DNA from: Methanococcoides sp.
Lineage (GTDB): Archaea > Halobacteriota > Methanosarcinia > Methanosarcinales > Methanosarcinaceae
DNA length: 64,000 nucleotides
Reading direction: 5' to 3'
Assembly (NCBI GenBank): GCA_021108275.1
Contig: JAIORD010000028.1
Location: 124,001 to 188,000, forward strand
This document shows positions 9,479-18,025 of the stretch, piece after piece. Numbering within the stretch: position 1 is the stretch's first letter; every line of letters starts with the position of its first letter. The notes below the pieces were generated by a model. It had not been told where the DNA came from, ran no database searches, and saw nothing but the letters and a program-made list of their open reading frames with translations. The translations under genes were made by a program, and so were the position numbers.

Positions 9479-9832
9479 ATGGTTAAATTTGAAGTTCCTG
9501 ACGAATTAGCAGATAAAGCACTTGAAGCAATCGAACTCGCAAGAGACACCGGTAAGGTAAAGAAAGGTACGAACGAAGCAACAAAAGCTATCGAAAGAGG
9601 CATCACAAAGCTTGCGGTAATCGCAGCTGACATTGAGCCATCCGAGATCGTTGCTCACATTCCAGCTCTTTGCGAAGAAAAGAACACACCATACATTTTT
9701 GTAAAACAGCAGAAAGAACTTGGTGCAGCATGTGGAATTGGTGTAGGCTGTGCAGCTGTTGTGATCACTGATGCAGGAAAGGGCAGCGAACTTGTAGAAG
9801 ACGTTGCACAGAAAGTCGCTGCACTCAAATAA
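9479..9832 (+). CDS. rpl7ae: 50S ribosomal protein L7Ae
   Basis: A 117-residue L7Ae of full length. It shows the [26 protein letters not shown] motif of the kink-turn-binding family and the C-terminal [10 protein letters not shown]. In archaea this protein is part of the large ribosomal subunit and also of C/D and H/ACA guide RNPs and RNase P. The start has a strong GGAG 8 bases upstream. It opens the operon L7Ae-S28e-L24e-Ndk, a gene order widely conserved in archaea. Confidence 0.97.
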   Translation: MVKFEVPDELADKALEAIELARDTGKVKKGTNEATKAIERGITKLAVIAADIEPSEIVAHIPALCEEKNTPYIFVKQQKELGAACGIGVGCAAVVITDAGKGSELVEDVAQKVAALK

Positions 9833-9839
9833 TCATTGA

Positions 9840-10070
<231 letters not shown>

Positions 10071-10075
10071 TGATA

Positions 10076-10264
10076 ATGGAACAGAGAAAATGTTCATTTT
10101 GCGGAGAGTTGCTTGAGCCAGGTACAGGTCTCCTTTTTGCAAAGAGGGACGGATCCACATATTATTTCTGTTCTTCTAAGTGTAAGGGCAACTTCGATCT
10201 TGGAAGACTTCCAAGGCGTACTGTCTGGACAGAACAGGGTAGGATCTACCTTAAGAAAGCATAA
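10076..10264 (+). CDS. rpl24e: 50S ribosomal protein L24e
   Basis: A zinc-ribbon ribosomal protein of 62 residues. Four Cys ligands are visible in [14 protein letters not shown] and [15 protein letters not shown]. Three possible starts exist (GTG 10067, ATG 10070, ATG 10076); ATG 10076 is preferred because the protein family begins with MEQRKCSFC-like sequence and GGTGAT sits just upstream. It overlaps or abuts S28e and is followed closely by Ndk. Confidence 0.96.
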   Translation: MEQRKCSFCGELLEPGTGLLFAKRDGSTYYFCSSKCKGNFDLGRLPRRTVWTEQGRIYLKKA

Positions 10265-10278
10265 TGTGGGTGAATCTG

Positions 10279-10728
10279 ATGGAAAGAACCTATGTTATGG
10301 TCAAACCAGATGGCGTTCAGCGCTGTCTTGTTGGAGATATCGTTTCAAGAATCGAGACAAAAGGTCTTAAGATCGCAGCATTAAGGATGAATGTGATGAC
10401 CGAAGCGGCTGCAAAGGAGCACTACAAAGAGCACTCCGAGAGGCCTTTCTTCGGTTCACTCATATCCTTTGTAACTTCAGGACCATCCGTTTCGATGGTC
10501 ATTGAAGGCAATAACGCGATCAAGATCATGCGTGCGATCAATGGTGCAACAAATCCTATCGATGCATTGCCCGGAACTATCCGTGGCGATCTTGCAGTTG
10601 ATATGGGTCGAAATGTTGTCCATGCATCCGATGCTCCGGAATCAGCAGAGCGTGAGATAGCTCTTCACTTTGAAGAGTCTGAGATCTCCGGCTATCCACG
10701 AGCAGATGATGAATGGTTGTATGAGTGA
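10279..10728 (+). CDS. ndk: Nucleoside diphosphate kinase
   Basis: A 149-residue enzyme that transfers the gamma phosphate from ATP to other NDPs through a phospho-histidine. The family start [15 protein letters not shown], the catalytic segment [18 protein letters not shown] (His in the NxxHASD motif) and the C-terminal W are all present. The frame is open to 10264, but ATG 10279 is chosen because the family begins there and GGTGA precedes it. It ends the L7Ae operon. A large structured terminator follows. Confidence 0.97.
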   Translation: MERTYVMVKPDGVQRCLVGDIVSRIETKGLKIAALRMNVMTEAAAKEHYKEHSERPFFGSLISFVTSGPSVSMVIEGNNAIKIMRAINGATNPIDALPGTIRGDLAVDMGRNVVHASDAPESAEREIALHFEESEISGYPRADDEWLYE

Positions 10729-10760
10729 TTCGAAAGGATCAGACATCTGAAAATCGAATA

Positions 10761-10839
10761 ACATTCAGGGAAAGAGGCGATAATTCGGTCCTCTTTCATT
10801 GTTAGTATGTATGTACTAACACTCCTGAATGTTTTTTTT
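10761..10839 (+). terminator. Three-way-junction terminator/leader between ndk and infB
   Basis: An outer stem ACATTCAGG (10761-10769)/CCTGAATGT (10824-10832) encloses two hairpins: GAAAGAGG/CCTCTTTC (10770-10797) and GTTAGTA/TACTAAC (10801-10820). A run of T follows to 10839. All pairs are perfect by eye. It ends about 40 bases before infB, so it may end the ndk transcript, act as an attenuator in the infB leader, or both. Confidence 0.7.
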
Positions 10840-10880
10840 AATATTAATGAATTCAACAGGATTTCAGAGAGAGTTGTGTC

Positions 10881-12656
10881 ATGGTTGTAAAAGATAACTT
10901 ACGAACTCCTATCGTTTGTGTTATGGGGCATGTGGATCACGGCAAGACCTCACTGCTTGACATGATACGTGGAAGTGCAGTTGTATCCGGAGAAGCTGGA
11001 GCTATCACCCAGCACATTGGTGCAACTGAAGTTCCTATAAGTGCTATTGTGGAAAAATGTGGGAATCCAGGTCTACTTGACAAGTTCATGGTTCCTGGAC
11101 TTCTTTTCATTGATACGCCTGGACATCATGCGTTCACTACTTTGAGGAGTCGTGGCGGTGCTCTTGCAGACCTTGCCGTTGTTATCGTTGATATCAATGA
11201 AGGTTTTAAACCACAGACGATCGAGAGCCTGAATATTTTGCAACAGCATAAGACCCCGTTCGTTGTTGTGGCGAACAAGATCGACAAGATCCATGGTTGG
11301 AACCCTCAAAAAGGTGCTCCTTTCATGACGTCTTACAATAAGCAGAGCGAACACGTAAGGGGAAGCCTTGACACCAAGTTCTATGAGGTCGTGGGTGAAC
11401 TGTATAACAATGGTTTCAGTTCCGATCGATATGACCGTGTAAACGATTTCCAGCATAATATCGGTGTTATTCCTATCAGTGCGATCACAGGTGAAGGTAT
11501 TCCTGATCTATTGATGGTTCTGTTGGGACTGGCGCAGAGATTCCTTGAATCGAATCTTCATTATAATGCAGAAGGGCCCGGTGTGGGTACTGTTCTGGAG
11601 GTCAAAGAAGAGCGTGGGCTTGGTACCACCCTTGATCTTATATTGTATGATGGAGTGCTGAAAAAAGGTGATACGATAGTTGTTGGATGTTTGGGTGAAC
11701 CTATACAGACAAAGGTTCGTGCTGTCCTAAAACCACGTGCTCTTTCAGAGATTAATGTTGAAGATAAGTTCAAGCAGGTCAGTAAGGTTACTGCTGCAGT
11801 TGGTGTTAAGATCTCAGCTCCTCATCTCGATGGTGCATTATCCGGAGGGTCAGTTAGGGTAGCTACTGCTGAAACACTGGATGCTGTTGTTGAAGAGGTG
11901 CGTAATGAGGTCGAAGATGTCCAGATCGATACCGATCAGAGCGGTATAACCATTAAAGCTGATACAATTGGCTCTCTTGAAGCTCTTGTGAACGAACTTA
12001 AAAAGGAAGATATCCCTATTCGCAAAGCAGATGTGGGTGATATTTCCAACAGGGACATTATGGAAGCTTTCGCTATCGAAGATCCATTCCATTCTGTTAT
12101 TGTAGGTTTCAATGTCAATATTCTTCCTGATGCCAAAGAAAAAGTACAATCTACTGGCGTCAAGGTGTTCATGAACGATGTCATCTACCGTTTGATAGAT
12201 GACTATAGGGATTGGGTAAAGGAACAGCGGGCTATATCCGAAAAGGCCGTTTCCGAGACAATTGTCAAACCCGCTATGTTCACTATTATGCCTGACTGTG
12301 TGTTCAGACAGAGCAAACCTGCTGTTGTAGGTGTACGGGTAATAGGTGGTACCATCAAGACGAAGGTCGATGTTACGACAGGCGATGGTACTGTAGTGGG
12401 AATTGTAAAAGGCTTGCAATCCCGAGGCGAGAACGTAAGTGTTGCTACTATCGGTATGGAGGTTGCTATGTCTATCGAAGGCCCTACAGTGGGCAGACAG
12501 ATAAACGAAGGCGATATTCTCCATGCGAACATACCTGAAAGGCATGCTAAGATACTTGAGCACGAACTTTACGATTCACTTTCGGCAGACGAATTAGAAG
12601 CACTTGACTCCTTCTTGGATATAAAAAGAAGGGATAACCCATTCTGGGCGAAATGA
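10881..12656 (+). CDS. infB: Translation initiation factor aIF5B (IF-2 family)
   Basis: A 591-residue GTPase, the normal length for archaeal aIF5B, which joins ribosomal subunits with Met-tRNAi. G1 is GHVDHGKTSLLD, the Ile-Thr switch is AGAITQHIGATEVP, G3 is DTPGHHAF and G4 is ANKIDKIHGW. Domains II and IV and the C-terminal helical tail (HELYDSLSADELEALDSF) follow in order. No intein interrupts the G1 or G3 sites, where archaeal infB inteins sometimes occur. It follows the ribosomal operon and precedes S6e, a common archaeal layout. Confidence 0.97.
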   Translation: MVVKDNLRTPIVCVMGHVDHGKTSLLDMIRGSAVVSGEAGAITQHIGATEVPISAIVEKCGNPGLLDKFMVPGLLFIDTPGHHAFTTLRSRGGALADLAVVIVDINEGFKPQTIESLNILQQHKTPFVVVANKIDKIHGWNPQKGAPFMTSYNKQSEHVRGSLDTKFYEVVGELYNNGFSSDRYDRVNDFQHNIGVIPISAITGEGIPDLLMVLLGLAQRFLESNLHYNAEGPGVGTVLEVKEERGLGTTLDLILYDGVLKKGDTIVVGCLGEPIQTKVRAVLKPRALSEINVEDKFKQVSKVTAAVGVKISAPHLDGALSGGSVRVATAETLDAVVEEVRNEVEDVQIDTDQSGITIKADTIGSLEALVNELKKEDIPIRKADVGDISNRDIMEAFAIEDPFHSVIVGFNVNILPDAKEKVQSTGVKVFMNDVIYRLIDDYRDWVKEQRAISEKAVSETIVKPAMFTIMPDCVFRQSKPAVVGVRVIGGTIKTKVDVTTGDGTVVGIVKGLQSRGENVSVATIGMEVAMSIEGPTVGRQINEGDILHANIPERHAKILEHELYDSLSADELEALDSFLDIKRRDNPFWAK

Positions 12657-12677
12657 TCGATGGATACAAAATAAATA

Positions 12678-12716
12678 CCTGTAATTATAATACAGGCTTA
12701 AGCTAACTTTAAATAC
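12678..12716 (+). promoter_or_regulatory. Hairpin after infB and TATA box for S6e
   Basis: CCTGTA/TACAGG (12678-12696) forms a hairpin with a 7-base loop but no T run. CTTTAAATAC (12707-12716) is a TATA box about 30 bases before the S6e ATG, which gives a very short leader. Confidence 0.55.
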
Positions 12717-12746
12717 GAATTTATTCAAACATATTGGAGGCAAATC

Positions 12747-13154
12747 ATGGCAGATTTTAAAATTGTAGTTTCAGATCCAAAAACAAAGACCTACCAGTTC
12801 GACATTACTGGGGCTGAAGCAAACCAGTTCATTGGAAGATCTATTGGTCAGACAGTAGATGGCGCAACAGTAGGTCTGGATGGTTACACACTAACCATTA
12901 CAGGCGGTACCGATAACAGTGGTTTCGTAATGAGCCCAACCCTTCCAGGTCCAAAGAGGCAAAAGGTCCTCATTGCAAATGGTGTAGGATATTCAGCAGT
13001 AGCAAAAGGCGTACGCCGAAGGAAATTCCTTCGTGGAAGCGAGATCGCTCCTGACATTACTCAGATCAACACCAAAGTTACAGGATACTCTGACAAGACC
13101 ATTGAAGACATCCTCGGTGGCGGTTCAGAAGACGTTGAAGCATCAGCAGAGTGA
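12747..13154 (+). CDS. rps6e: 30S ribosomal protein S6e
   Basis: A 135-residue archaeal S6e of usual size. The opening ADFKIVVSDPKTKTYQ, the mid segment FVMSPTLPGPKRQKVL and GVRRRKFLRGSEIAPDITQIN are family signatures. It belongs to the small ribosomal subunit. The start has TTGGAGG about 7 bases upstream and its own TATA box. The stop codon is within the stem of its terminator. Confidence 0.97.
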   Translation: MADFKIVVSDPKTKTYQFDITGAEANQFIGRSIGQTVDGATVGLDGYTLTITGGTDNSGFVMSPTLPGPKRQKVLIANGVGYSAVAKGVRRRKFLRGSEIAPDITQINTKVTGYSDKTIEDILGGGSEDVEASAE

Positions 13155-13188
13155 TATTCGTCACTCTCCTTTTTAATTCTTTTTTTTA
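13148..13188 (+). terminator. Terminator overlapping the S6e stop codon
   Basis: AGAGTGA (13148-13154) pairs with TCACTCT (13161-13167) over a 6-base loop, followed by CCTTTTT and a longer T run. The TGA stop is in the left arm. Confidence 0.75.
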
Positions 13189-13209
13189 ATTAATTTTATT
13201 TACCTTGTA

Positions 13210-14487
13210 TTATTTTGATCTTGTATATTTTGGTGAGTCCAGCCCAACATCGATGAGTGCTTTCTTCTTGACGAGGTTATCTATGAATTTTTTAGCTCCT
13301 CTCAAGTTAAGCCCGGAATGTTCCATAACATCATTGAGGTCAAAGTATTCTTCATCTTCAATGAGTTGATCCACGATCTGTGTCAGTTTGGTCGGGGCAC
13401 CATTTGTGGAATGCCAGAATACGAATTTCCGGTTATTTTCATCAGTTTCATTGTATACAAGATCGTCTTCCACCAGATCGTAGATGAAAAATCCCAGTCT
13501 CTGATGTGAATATGTCCTTGCCCAGTCCTTTATACTTTGATCCCATGAACTGCTGATAAAACACAGACTCATGTATTGGTTTTGTTCGATGGTACTTGCT
13601 TTTGCCTGTATCATCTCGATGATATCTCTCTTGTCGTCTATGGATTTCCAGTAGTTATCGACAATAAGCATTGGAGTTTTGAACTTTCCTTCCTTTATGG
13701 AGCCACGAGCACTTCTTTTTGAAAGTTCGACCTTCCATTGCTTGTCTGCAATGTATTCTCCATCATAAGAGACCTCTGGAGGCTGTTTCTCAAATTTTTC
13801 CTCCAGGATATTTATGTAACTGTAAAGTTTTGAAAGGGTCTCAGTATCAAGCTCATCTTTTTTAGTATGGGCCTGGGAGTCAGAGGGGACTGATGTTTCA
13901 TCTTCAACATCATCAGTTGAGCTAGTTTTGATCTCGGAGGGGAAAGTTTCAGACATTTCAGTTTTGTCTTCTGCAGGGGCTTTTTCCTCAGCTTCCTTCT
14001 GCTCTTTCTCTCTTATTTCCCTTTCTTCTCTTTCAGCTTGCTTTTTACTTCCGATCCTGTTCTCGTATTCGCTCAGGTTCCTGTTTGTAAGCTCGATCCT
14101 GTGGCTAAATCCCATGTCCATTCTGTCCACAAGGTCACTGATGGCAAAGACATCGACATTCCCACCGGTAGCAAGGACATTCTCCACTTCCTGAAGCAGC
14201 AACGTAGGGGTTTCTACGAATCTTTCTTCATTCTCATAGAACTCATCAATGTTGCCGTTATGACTTCCGAAGGAGTCAAGTTCTTTTTTTTCTGCTTCTG
14301 ATGTCAGTCCTGTTATCCTCGTCCGAAGCTGTCGAAGTTGTGAAGTAGTGGCTGAATCCTTTTGTTGATATGTCTTCTGGATCAGTTTTTCGATGCGTGA
14401 ATGCGTGCTCTTCAGGAGCTCATGCACTTTTTTCCTGTTCTCTTCCTGCAATGTTGTGGGGTGGGATTCCAGATCCATATCGTTCAC
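13210..14487 (-). CDS. Coiled-coil and winged-helix protein of the ESCRT-like cluster
   Basis: A 425-residue protein I cannot name. Residues 1-160 are predicted helical coiled coil, 150-220 are low-complexity Glu/Lys/Ser, 220-250 another helix, 255-350 an alpha/beta domain (FKTPMLIVDNYW, YMSLCFISSSWD, RLGFFIYDLVEDDLVYN), and the last 70 residues look like a winged helix (YFDLNDVMEHSGLNLRGAKKFIDNLVKKKALIDVG). The alpha/beta part recalls restriction-endonuclease-like folds, but I see no certain active site. In ESCRT systems, winged-helix proteins (ESCRT-II, CdvB tail) link the filaments, so an adaptor role is possible. It starts 9 bases after the AAA gene stop, as the last gene of that operon. 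Confidence 0.75.
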   Translation of the reverse strand: MNDMDLESHPTTLQEENRKKVHELLKSTHSRIEKLIQKTYQQKDSATTSQLRQLRTRITGLTSEAEKKELDSFGSHNGNIDEFYENEERFVETPTLLLQEVENVLATGGNVDVFAISDLVDRMDMGFSHRIELTNRNLSEYENRIGSKKQAEREEREIREKEQKEAEEKAPAEDKTEMSETFPSEIKTSSTDDVEDETSVPSDSQAHTKKDELDTETLSKLYSYINILEEKFEKQPPEVSYDGEYIADKQWKVELSKRSARGSIKEGKFKTPMLIVDNYWKSIDDKRDIIEMIQAKASTIEQNQYMSLCFISSSWDQSIKDWARTYSHQRLGFFIYDLVEDDLVYNETDENNRKFVFWHSTNGAPTKLTQIVDQLIEDEEYFDLNDVMEHSGLNLRGAKKFIDNLVKKKALIDVGLDSPKYTRSK

Positions 14488-14496
14488 TCTCTGTTA

Positions 14497-15645
14497 TTAG
14501 TGGAATAGCTCTCTAAAGACTTCTTCTTCGCCAGTTTTCTTTATTTCACGTTTTGCTTCGGAATACCAGCTGGTGATCGAAGGTTTCCTTTGCTCCAGTA
14601 CTTTGATGAAATCATCCATCTTTATCTTCCGGGGTTCTGCACCACGTAGTGCCTCTCCAAGGGGAATGTCAGCGGCTTCTTTGCAAATAGCTGAAATATC
14701 TGCTCCTGAATATGATCCGGTCATCTCTGCCAGTTTCTCCACGTTGATATCATCATCCATCGGCCTTTTCTTCAGGTTGATCTTAAAGATGGCACTTCTT
14801 GCAGGAAGGTCCGGTTCCGGCACGAAAACGAGTTTACTAAAGCGTCCCGGTCTGCGAAGTGCCGGGTCTATGGCCCAGGGTTCGTTGGTCGCAGCAAGGA
14901 CTAAGAGATTATCATCGGCGGTATCCACTCCATCCATCTGAGCAAGCAGTTCATTGACCACTCTTTTGGCATAGCCTTCAGCTTCACTTCGCCTGCCTCC
15001 TATGGAGTCTATCTCGTCAAAAAAGATGATGGCTTTCTCACATTCCCTTGCAGTGTCAAAGACCTTCTTTATGTTCTTTTCAGAAGCACCCACCCATTTG
15101 CTTACAATACTGCTTGTTTTGACACTAATGAAATCTGCACCACATTCCTTTGCAGCGGCCTTTGCCATCATTGTCTTTCCACAACCGGGGGGCCCATGCA
15201 GGAGTATTCCTTCGCCAGCTTTCTGGCCATACATTTGGTATAGTTCCTTATGAGTGAATGGGTATATTATGGCCTTTCTGATATCCTCTTTAACAGACTC
15301 GAGGCCTCCAATGTCCGAAAATCCGATATCGGGCTTTTCTGTCATTATAAGGTCATCTTTTGATAGTGATGATTCATCAGTATCTTCCTTTGTAGCCGTG
15401 CCTGAGCCGGAATACTGGACGCCTGATCTTTTGAATGACTGTGCCTTTGCAAAAAGGTGTTCTGCAAGGTCACGCTGTGTATTCTTATCGGTTTTGTCAG
15501 TTGAGAGTTTCGAAGCTTCGTTGTAGAGCTTTGCAGATCTTAGATATAGTTCCCTTGCTCTCTCTTTTTCATTCTCTTCTTCCAATGTCTTAGCAGCTTT
15601 TGCATAGCCTCTTGCCTGTGCTGCCAGTGAACTTGCAGATCCCAG
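14497..15645 (-). CDS. Vps4-type AAA ATPase with MIT-like N-terminal domain
   Basis: A single AAA module of the Vps4/katanin (CdvC) class. Walker A is GPPGCGKT, Walker B IIFFDEID, the pore loop SKWVGASEKN resembles Vps4, and the arginine fingers are in LRRPGRF; GSYSGADISAICKEA is sensor 2. An N-terminal helical region (about residues 1-75) resembles an MIT domain, which binds ESCRT-III tails. The first standard start in frame is TTG 15585, but the helical repeat continues upstream (ARGYAKAAKT). The frame is open back to a TAA at 15658-15660 with no ATG, GTG or TTG. GGGGGTG lies 5 bases before CTG 15645, the start given here with low certainty. It follows the ESCRT-III-like gene by about 40 bases. 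Confidence 0.85.
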   Translation of the reverse strand: MGSASSLAAQARGYAKAAKTLEEENEKERARELYLRSAKLYNEASKLSTDKTDKNTQRDLAEHLFAKAQSFKRSGVQYSGSGTATKEDTDESSLSKDDLIMTEKPDIGFSDIGGLESVKEDIRKAIIYPFTHKELYQMYGQKAGEGILLHGPPGCGKTMMAKAAAKECGADFISVKTSSIVSKWVGASEKNIKKVFDTARECEKAIIFFDEIDSIGGRRSEAEGYAKRVVNELLAQMDGVDTADDNLLVLAATNEPWAIDPALRRPGRFSKLVFVPEPDLPARSAIFKINLKKRPMDDDINVEKLAEMTGSYSGADISAICKEAADIPLGEALRGAEPRKIKMDDFIKVLEQRKPSITSWYSEAKREIKKTGEEEVFRELFH

Positions 15646-15687
15646 ATTTGCACCCCCTTATCTGTAGGTCAGTATGGTCCTGTTAGA

Positions 15688-16257
15688 TCACTCTGACTCA
15701 GCCATCTCTTCATCGATCTTCTTTGATAGCTCATCTTTGGATGATATATCAGTGCTAAGTTCTGCTAATAGCTCTGATCGAAGTGAGTCTTGCATATCAC
15801 TAAGCTCTGTGCCACCGTTCATAGCCGCATCCATTGAGGATGTCATGAGGTTGGTAGCAGTATTCACTTTCTCCATGGATGTGCGGATGTTGGTAATAGC
15901 TCCCTCGAGCTTTGTTGTGTCAAAACCAAGCTGCTTTTGCCATTTACCGAGATTTTCCCCGATCTCAACAACCTCTTTAAGTCCACTTTCCATCTCCATT
16001 ACGTCGGTCATGGACTGTGCCATTTCGACCATACTTCCAATGGTATTGACCTGGCCTTCTATCATCGAGTATCTGCGAGATGCTACCCTGAAATCCCTGT
16101 CATTCCCATCTGAAAGGGCATCTTTGGCTTGTGTACGTGCCTGTTGTCTTTTCTTGTTGAGCTCTTTCTCACGTGCTGTCAATCTCTGTTCGGACATCGA
16201 TAGCTTTGTTTTCAGTTCATCAGGTGATACCTTTTTGAATGGATTAGCGAATCCCAT
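15688..16257 (-). CDS. ESCRT-III/Snf7- or PspA-like coiled-coil protein
   Basis: A 189-residue, all-helical, highly charged protein. A short N-terminal segment (GFANPFKK) is followed by a basic helical hairpin (residues 12-75), a Met-rich helix (VNTIGSMVEMAQSMTDVMEME) and an acidic tail with SELLAELSTDIS that loosely recalls a MIT-interacting motif. Length, basic-to-acidic layout and the neighbouring Vps4-type ATPase fit the Snf7/CdvB fold; PspA is the related alternative. These proteins polymerise on membranes. The start ATG at 16257 shares one base with the stop of the small RHH gene (TAATG) and has GGAGGAG upstream. The longer frame to 16302 lies inside that gene. Family assignment is by pattern, not by search. 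Confidence 0.65.
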   Translation of the reverse strand: MGFANPFKKVSPDELKTKLSMSEQRLTAREKELNKKRQQARTQAKDALSDGNDRDFRVASRRYSMIEGQVNTIGSMVEMAQSMTDVMEMESGLKEVVEIGENLGKWQKQLGFDTTKLEGAITNIRTSMEKVNTATNLMTSSMDAAMNGGTELSDMQDSLRSELLAELSTDISSKDELSKKIDEEMAESE

Positions 16258-16412
16258 TATATCTCCTCCTCCATTTTCTTTTGTTTGGCATACCTTATAC
16301 ATATTTTCAATGCTTCGGACATGTTTATAGCAACTCCTTTTTCAACAAGATCTTGTAGATATTGTTTACTATCTTCTGAGACCCTTGCACTTACAGGATA
16401 CGAGCGACCCAT
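16257..16412 (-). CDS. Small 51-residue ribbon-helix-helix-like protein
   Basis: A 51-residue frame starting ATG at 16412 with GAGGAG 5 bases upstream, a strong ribosome binding site. It reads MGRSYPVSARVSEDSKQYLQ and then DLVEKGVAINMSEALKICI, the pattern of a short beta strand and two helices of the RHH (Arc/CopG/NikR) DNA-binding fold, where VSARVSEDSK would be the strand. Its stop overlaps the start of the ESCRT-III-like gene, so they are translationally coupled. It is the first gene of the minus-strand operon and faces the divergent SPFH gene, so it is a candidate regulator of both. Confidence 0.7.
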   Translation of the reverse strand: MGRSYPVSARVSEDSKQYLQDLVEKGVAINMSEALKICIRYAKQKKMEEEI

Positions 16413-16597
16413 TTTATCTCCTCTTGTTTAGTTATTTTAATTAGATATATCTATTATTTTTGTTGATCTCTCGTCTATTGTTCTATCAAAGAGATCAACG
16501 GATATGTATGCCTATGTATACAATGGAAAACATTATATATAATATTTGTTCAATGTTACTCTATAGCATATTCCCTGAGGATGGAGGTATTGGAACT

Positions 16598-17884
16598 ATG
16601 GCGTTCAAATGGAAGAAGGAACTTGATGATATTGCACGTGTTATCCCTAAGAAGAATGTAAAAGGTTTCTTCAGTAAGTCTATTACTCTCTCACCTAATG
16701 AGAAAGCTGTCATGATAAAGAATGGTGTAGTTGAAGACATCATCGACAGTGGAAAAATGAAAGTTGGTGGCTTGCTAAAACCAGGAACTTTGCGTAAGGA
16801 TGTGGATATCGCTCTTATTGACACTTCTTTTAAGGAGCTGAGGTGGGAGGTTCCCGGTCTATGGACTCGTGATGATCAGGAAGTTGGATGTGGGGGTATC
16901 CTGAGGTTCACCATAAACGATCCAAAAAAGTTCTTCAATATGATATTCTCCTATACGGTTCCGGAGAAGAACGGTGAAAGAAATCTCTCTATCTTCAATA
17001 TTTACGATCGCCTTGAAAGTGAGACAATAACCCGTGTCCTTGAACCGGAAGTTCATGGGGAGGATATTGAATCCCTTTATGGTAACCGTGATCTTCAGCT
17101 AAGGATGGAAAATGAGCTTGAAATGCAGCTTAAAGACACTCTTTTGCTGTGGGGGATCGAGCTTGTAAAATACACTTGCGAGTGGGATTTTGGCAACTAT
17201 GCCGTTGTCAGAAAGGAGCGCAGTGGATTTCAGGTTAGCGAGGAGCTTAAGGAAATGTCTGTCCTTGAAAAGGAAGGCGACCTTGATCGGGAAAGTCGTA
17301 TAAATGTTGCAGCCACACGAGCTGGCTTTGCAGAAGAAACAGTGCGTTCATCTCATTACAGGACAGAAGAGGAAAAAGATGCTCTCCACAGGTCAAAGAT
17401 ATCACAGATCGAGACCGAAGCTGATGCTGCCGAAGCTAAACAGGCAATTGAGACTTTTTCTGATTGGAAACAGACCAAAACCGGATCCAAAAGGGCTGAA
17501 CTTGAACTTGATGAGGATATGACCGACCGTCAGCATTCCCGGGACATGGAGTACATGGGTAATGTTATGGAAAAAGGCGGTTCAGATGTCGCAAAGGTCA
17601 TTGCACAGGGCAGGGAGTTCCAGAATATGTCTCCTGAGCAGCTTGAAGCCCTTGCCAAAATGAAAGAAGCTGAGAACATTGCAAAAGAGGACAAGGTCCG
17701 TTTCATGATGGATGTTGAGGACCGTGAGCGCGATGATTCATATCGCAGGAAGGAACTTGATGCTGAAATGATGGGTGCTGCACAGGCCCGCAGAACTCCG
17801 GGTGTCAAGAAATGCCCTGGTTGTGGTACTACAGTCCCTGCAGAAGCACATTTCTGTGGTCAGTGCGGGACAAAGCTTGAGTGA
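16598..17884 (+). CDS. SPFH (band 7) domain protein with C-terminal zinc ribbon
   Basis: A 428-residue protein. ATG 16598 has GGAGGT 9 bases upstream; the longer frame to 16460 looks spurious. Residues about 25-215 form an SPFH/virion-core-like domain (SPNEKAVMIKNGVVEDI, LIDTSFKELRWEVPGLWTRD, RFTINDPKKFFNMIF). Residues 215-400 are a long charged coiled coil. The end is a zinc ribbon (KKCPGCGTT and HFCGQCGTKLE). This layout matches bacterial YdjI, which works with a PspA homologue and a zinc-ribbon membrane protein (YdjFGHI of Bacillus). No signal peptide is seen, so it acts at the inner face of the membrane. It diverges from the ESCRT-like operon. Confidence 0.85.
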   Translation: MAFKWKKELDDIARVIPKKNVKGFFSKSITLSPNEKAVMIKNGVVEDIIDSGKMKVGGLLKPGTLRKDVDIALIDTSFKELRWEVPGLWTRDDQEVGCGGILRFTINDPKKFFNMIFSYTVPEKNGERNLSIFNIYDRLESETITRVLEPEVHGEDIESLYGNRDLQLRMENELEMQLKDTLLLWGIELVKYTCEWDFGNYAVVRKERSGFQVSEELKEMSVLEKEGDLDRESRINVAATRAGFAEETVRSSHYRTEEEKDALHRSKISQIETEADAAEAKQAIETFSDWKQTKTGSKRAELELDEDMTDRQHSRDMEYMGNVMEKGGSDVAKVIAQGREFQNMSPEQLEALAKMKEAENIAKEDKVRFMMDVEDRERDDSYRRKELDAEMMGAAQARRTPGVKKCPGCGTTVPAEAHFCGQCGTKLE

Positions 17885-18025
17885 ACTCAATGTAGGGGTA
17901 AAAATTCACTTTTAAAACAAATATTCCTCTAAAATCAATATGCATTATCTGTATAGCTTTGCCCCGGAAAGAACTAATAGCGATCAAACTTAACATAATA
18001 TGATAGTTTCCACAGGTGTCCGATC

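Noticed and set aside
11850-12563. 237-residue frame on the minus strand inside infB
   Set aside because: It lies fully within the conserved aIF5B gene, has no ribosome site and no protein-like motif; it is a shadow frame.
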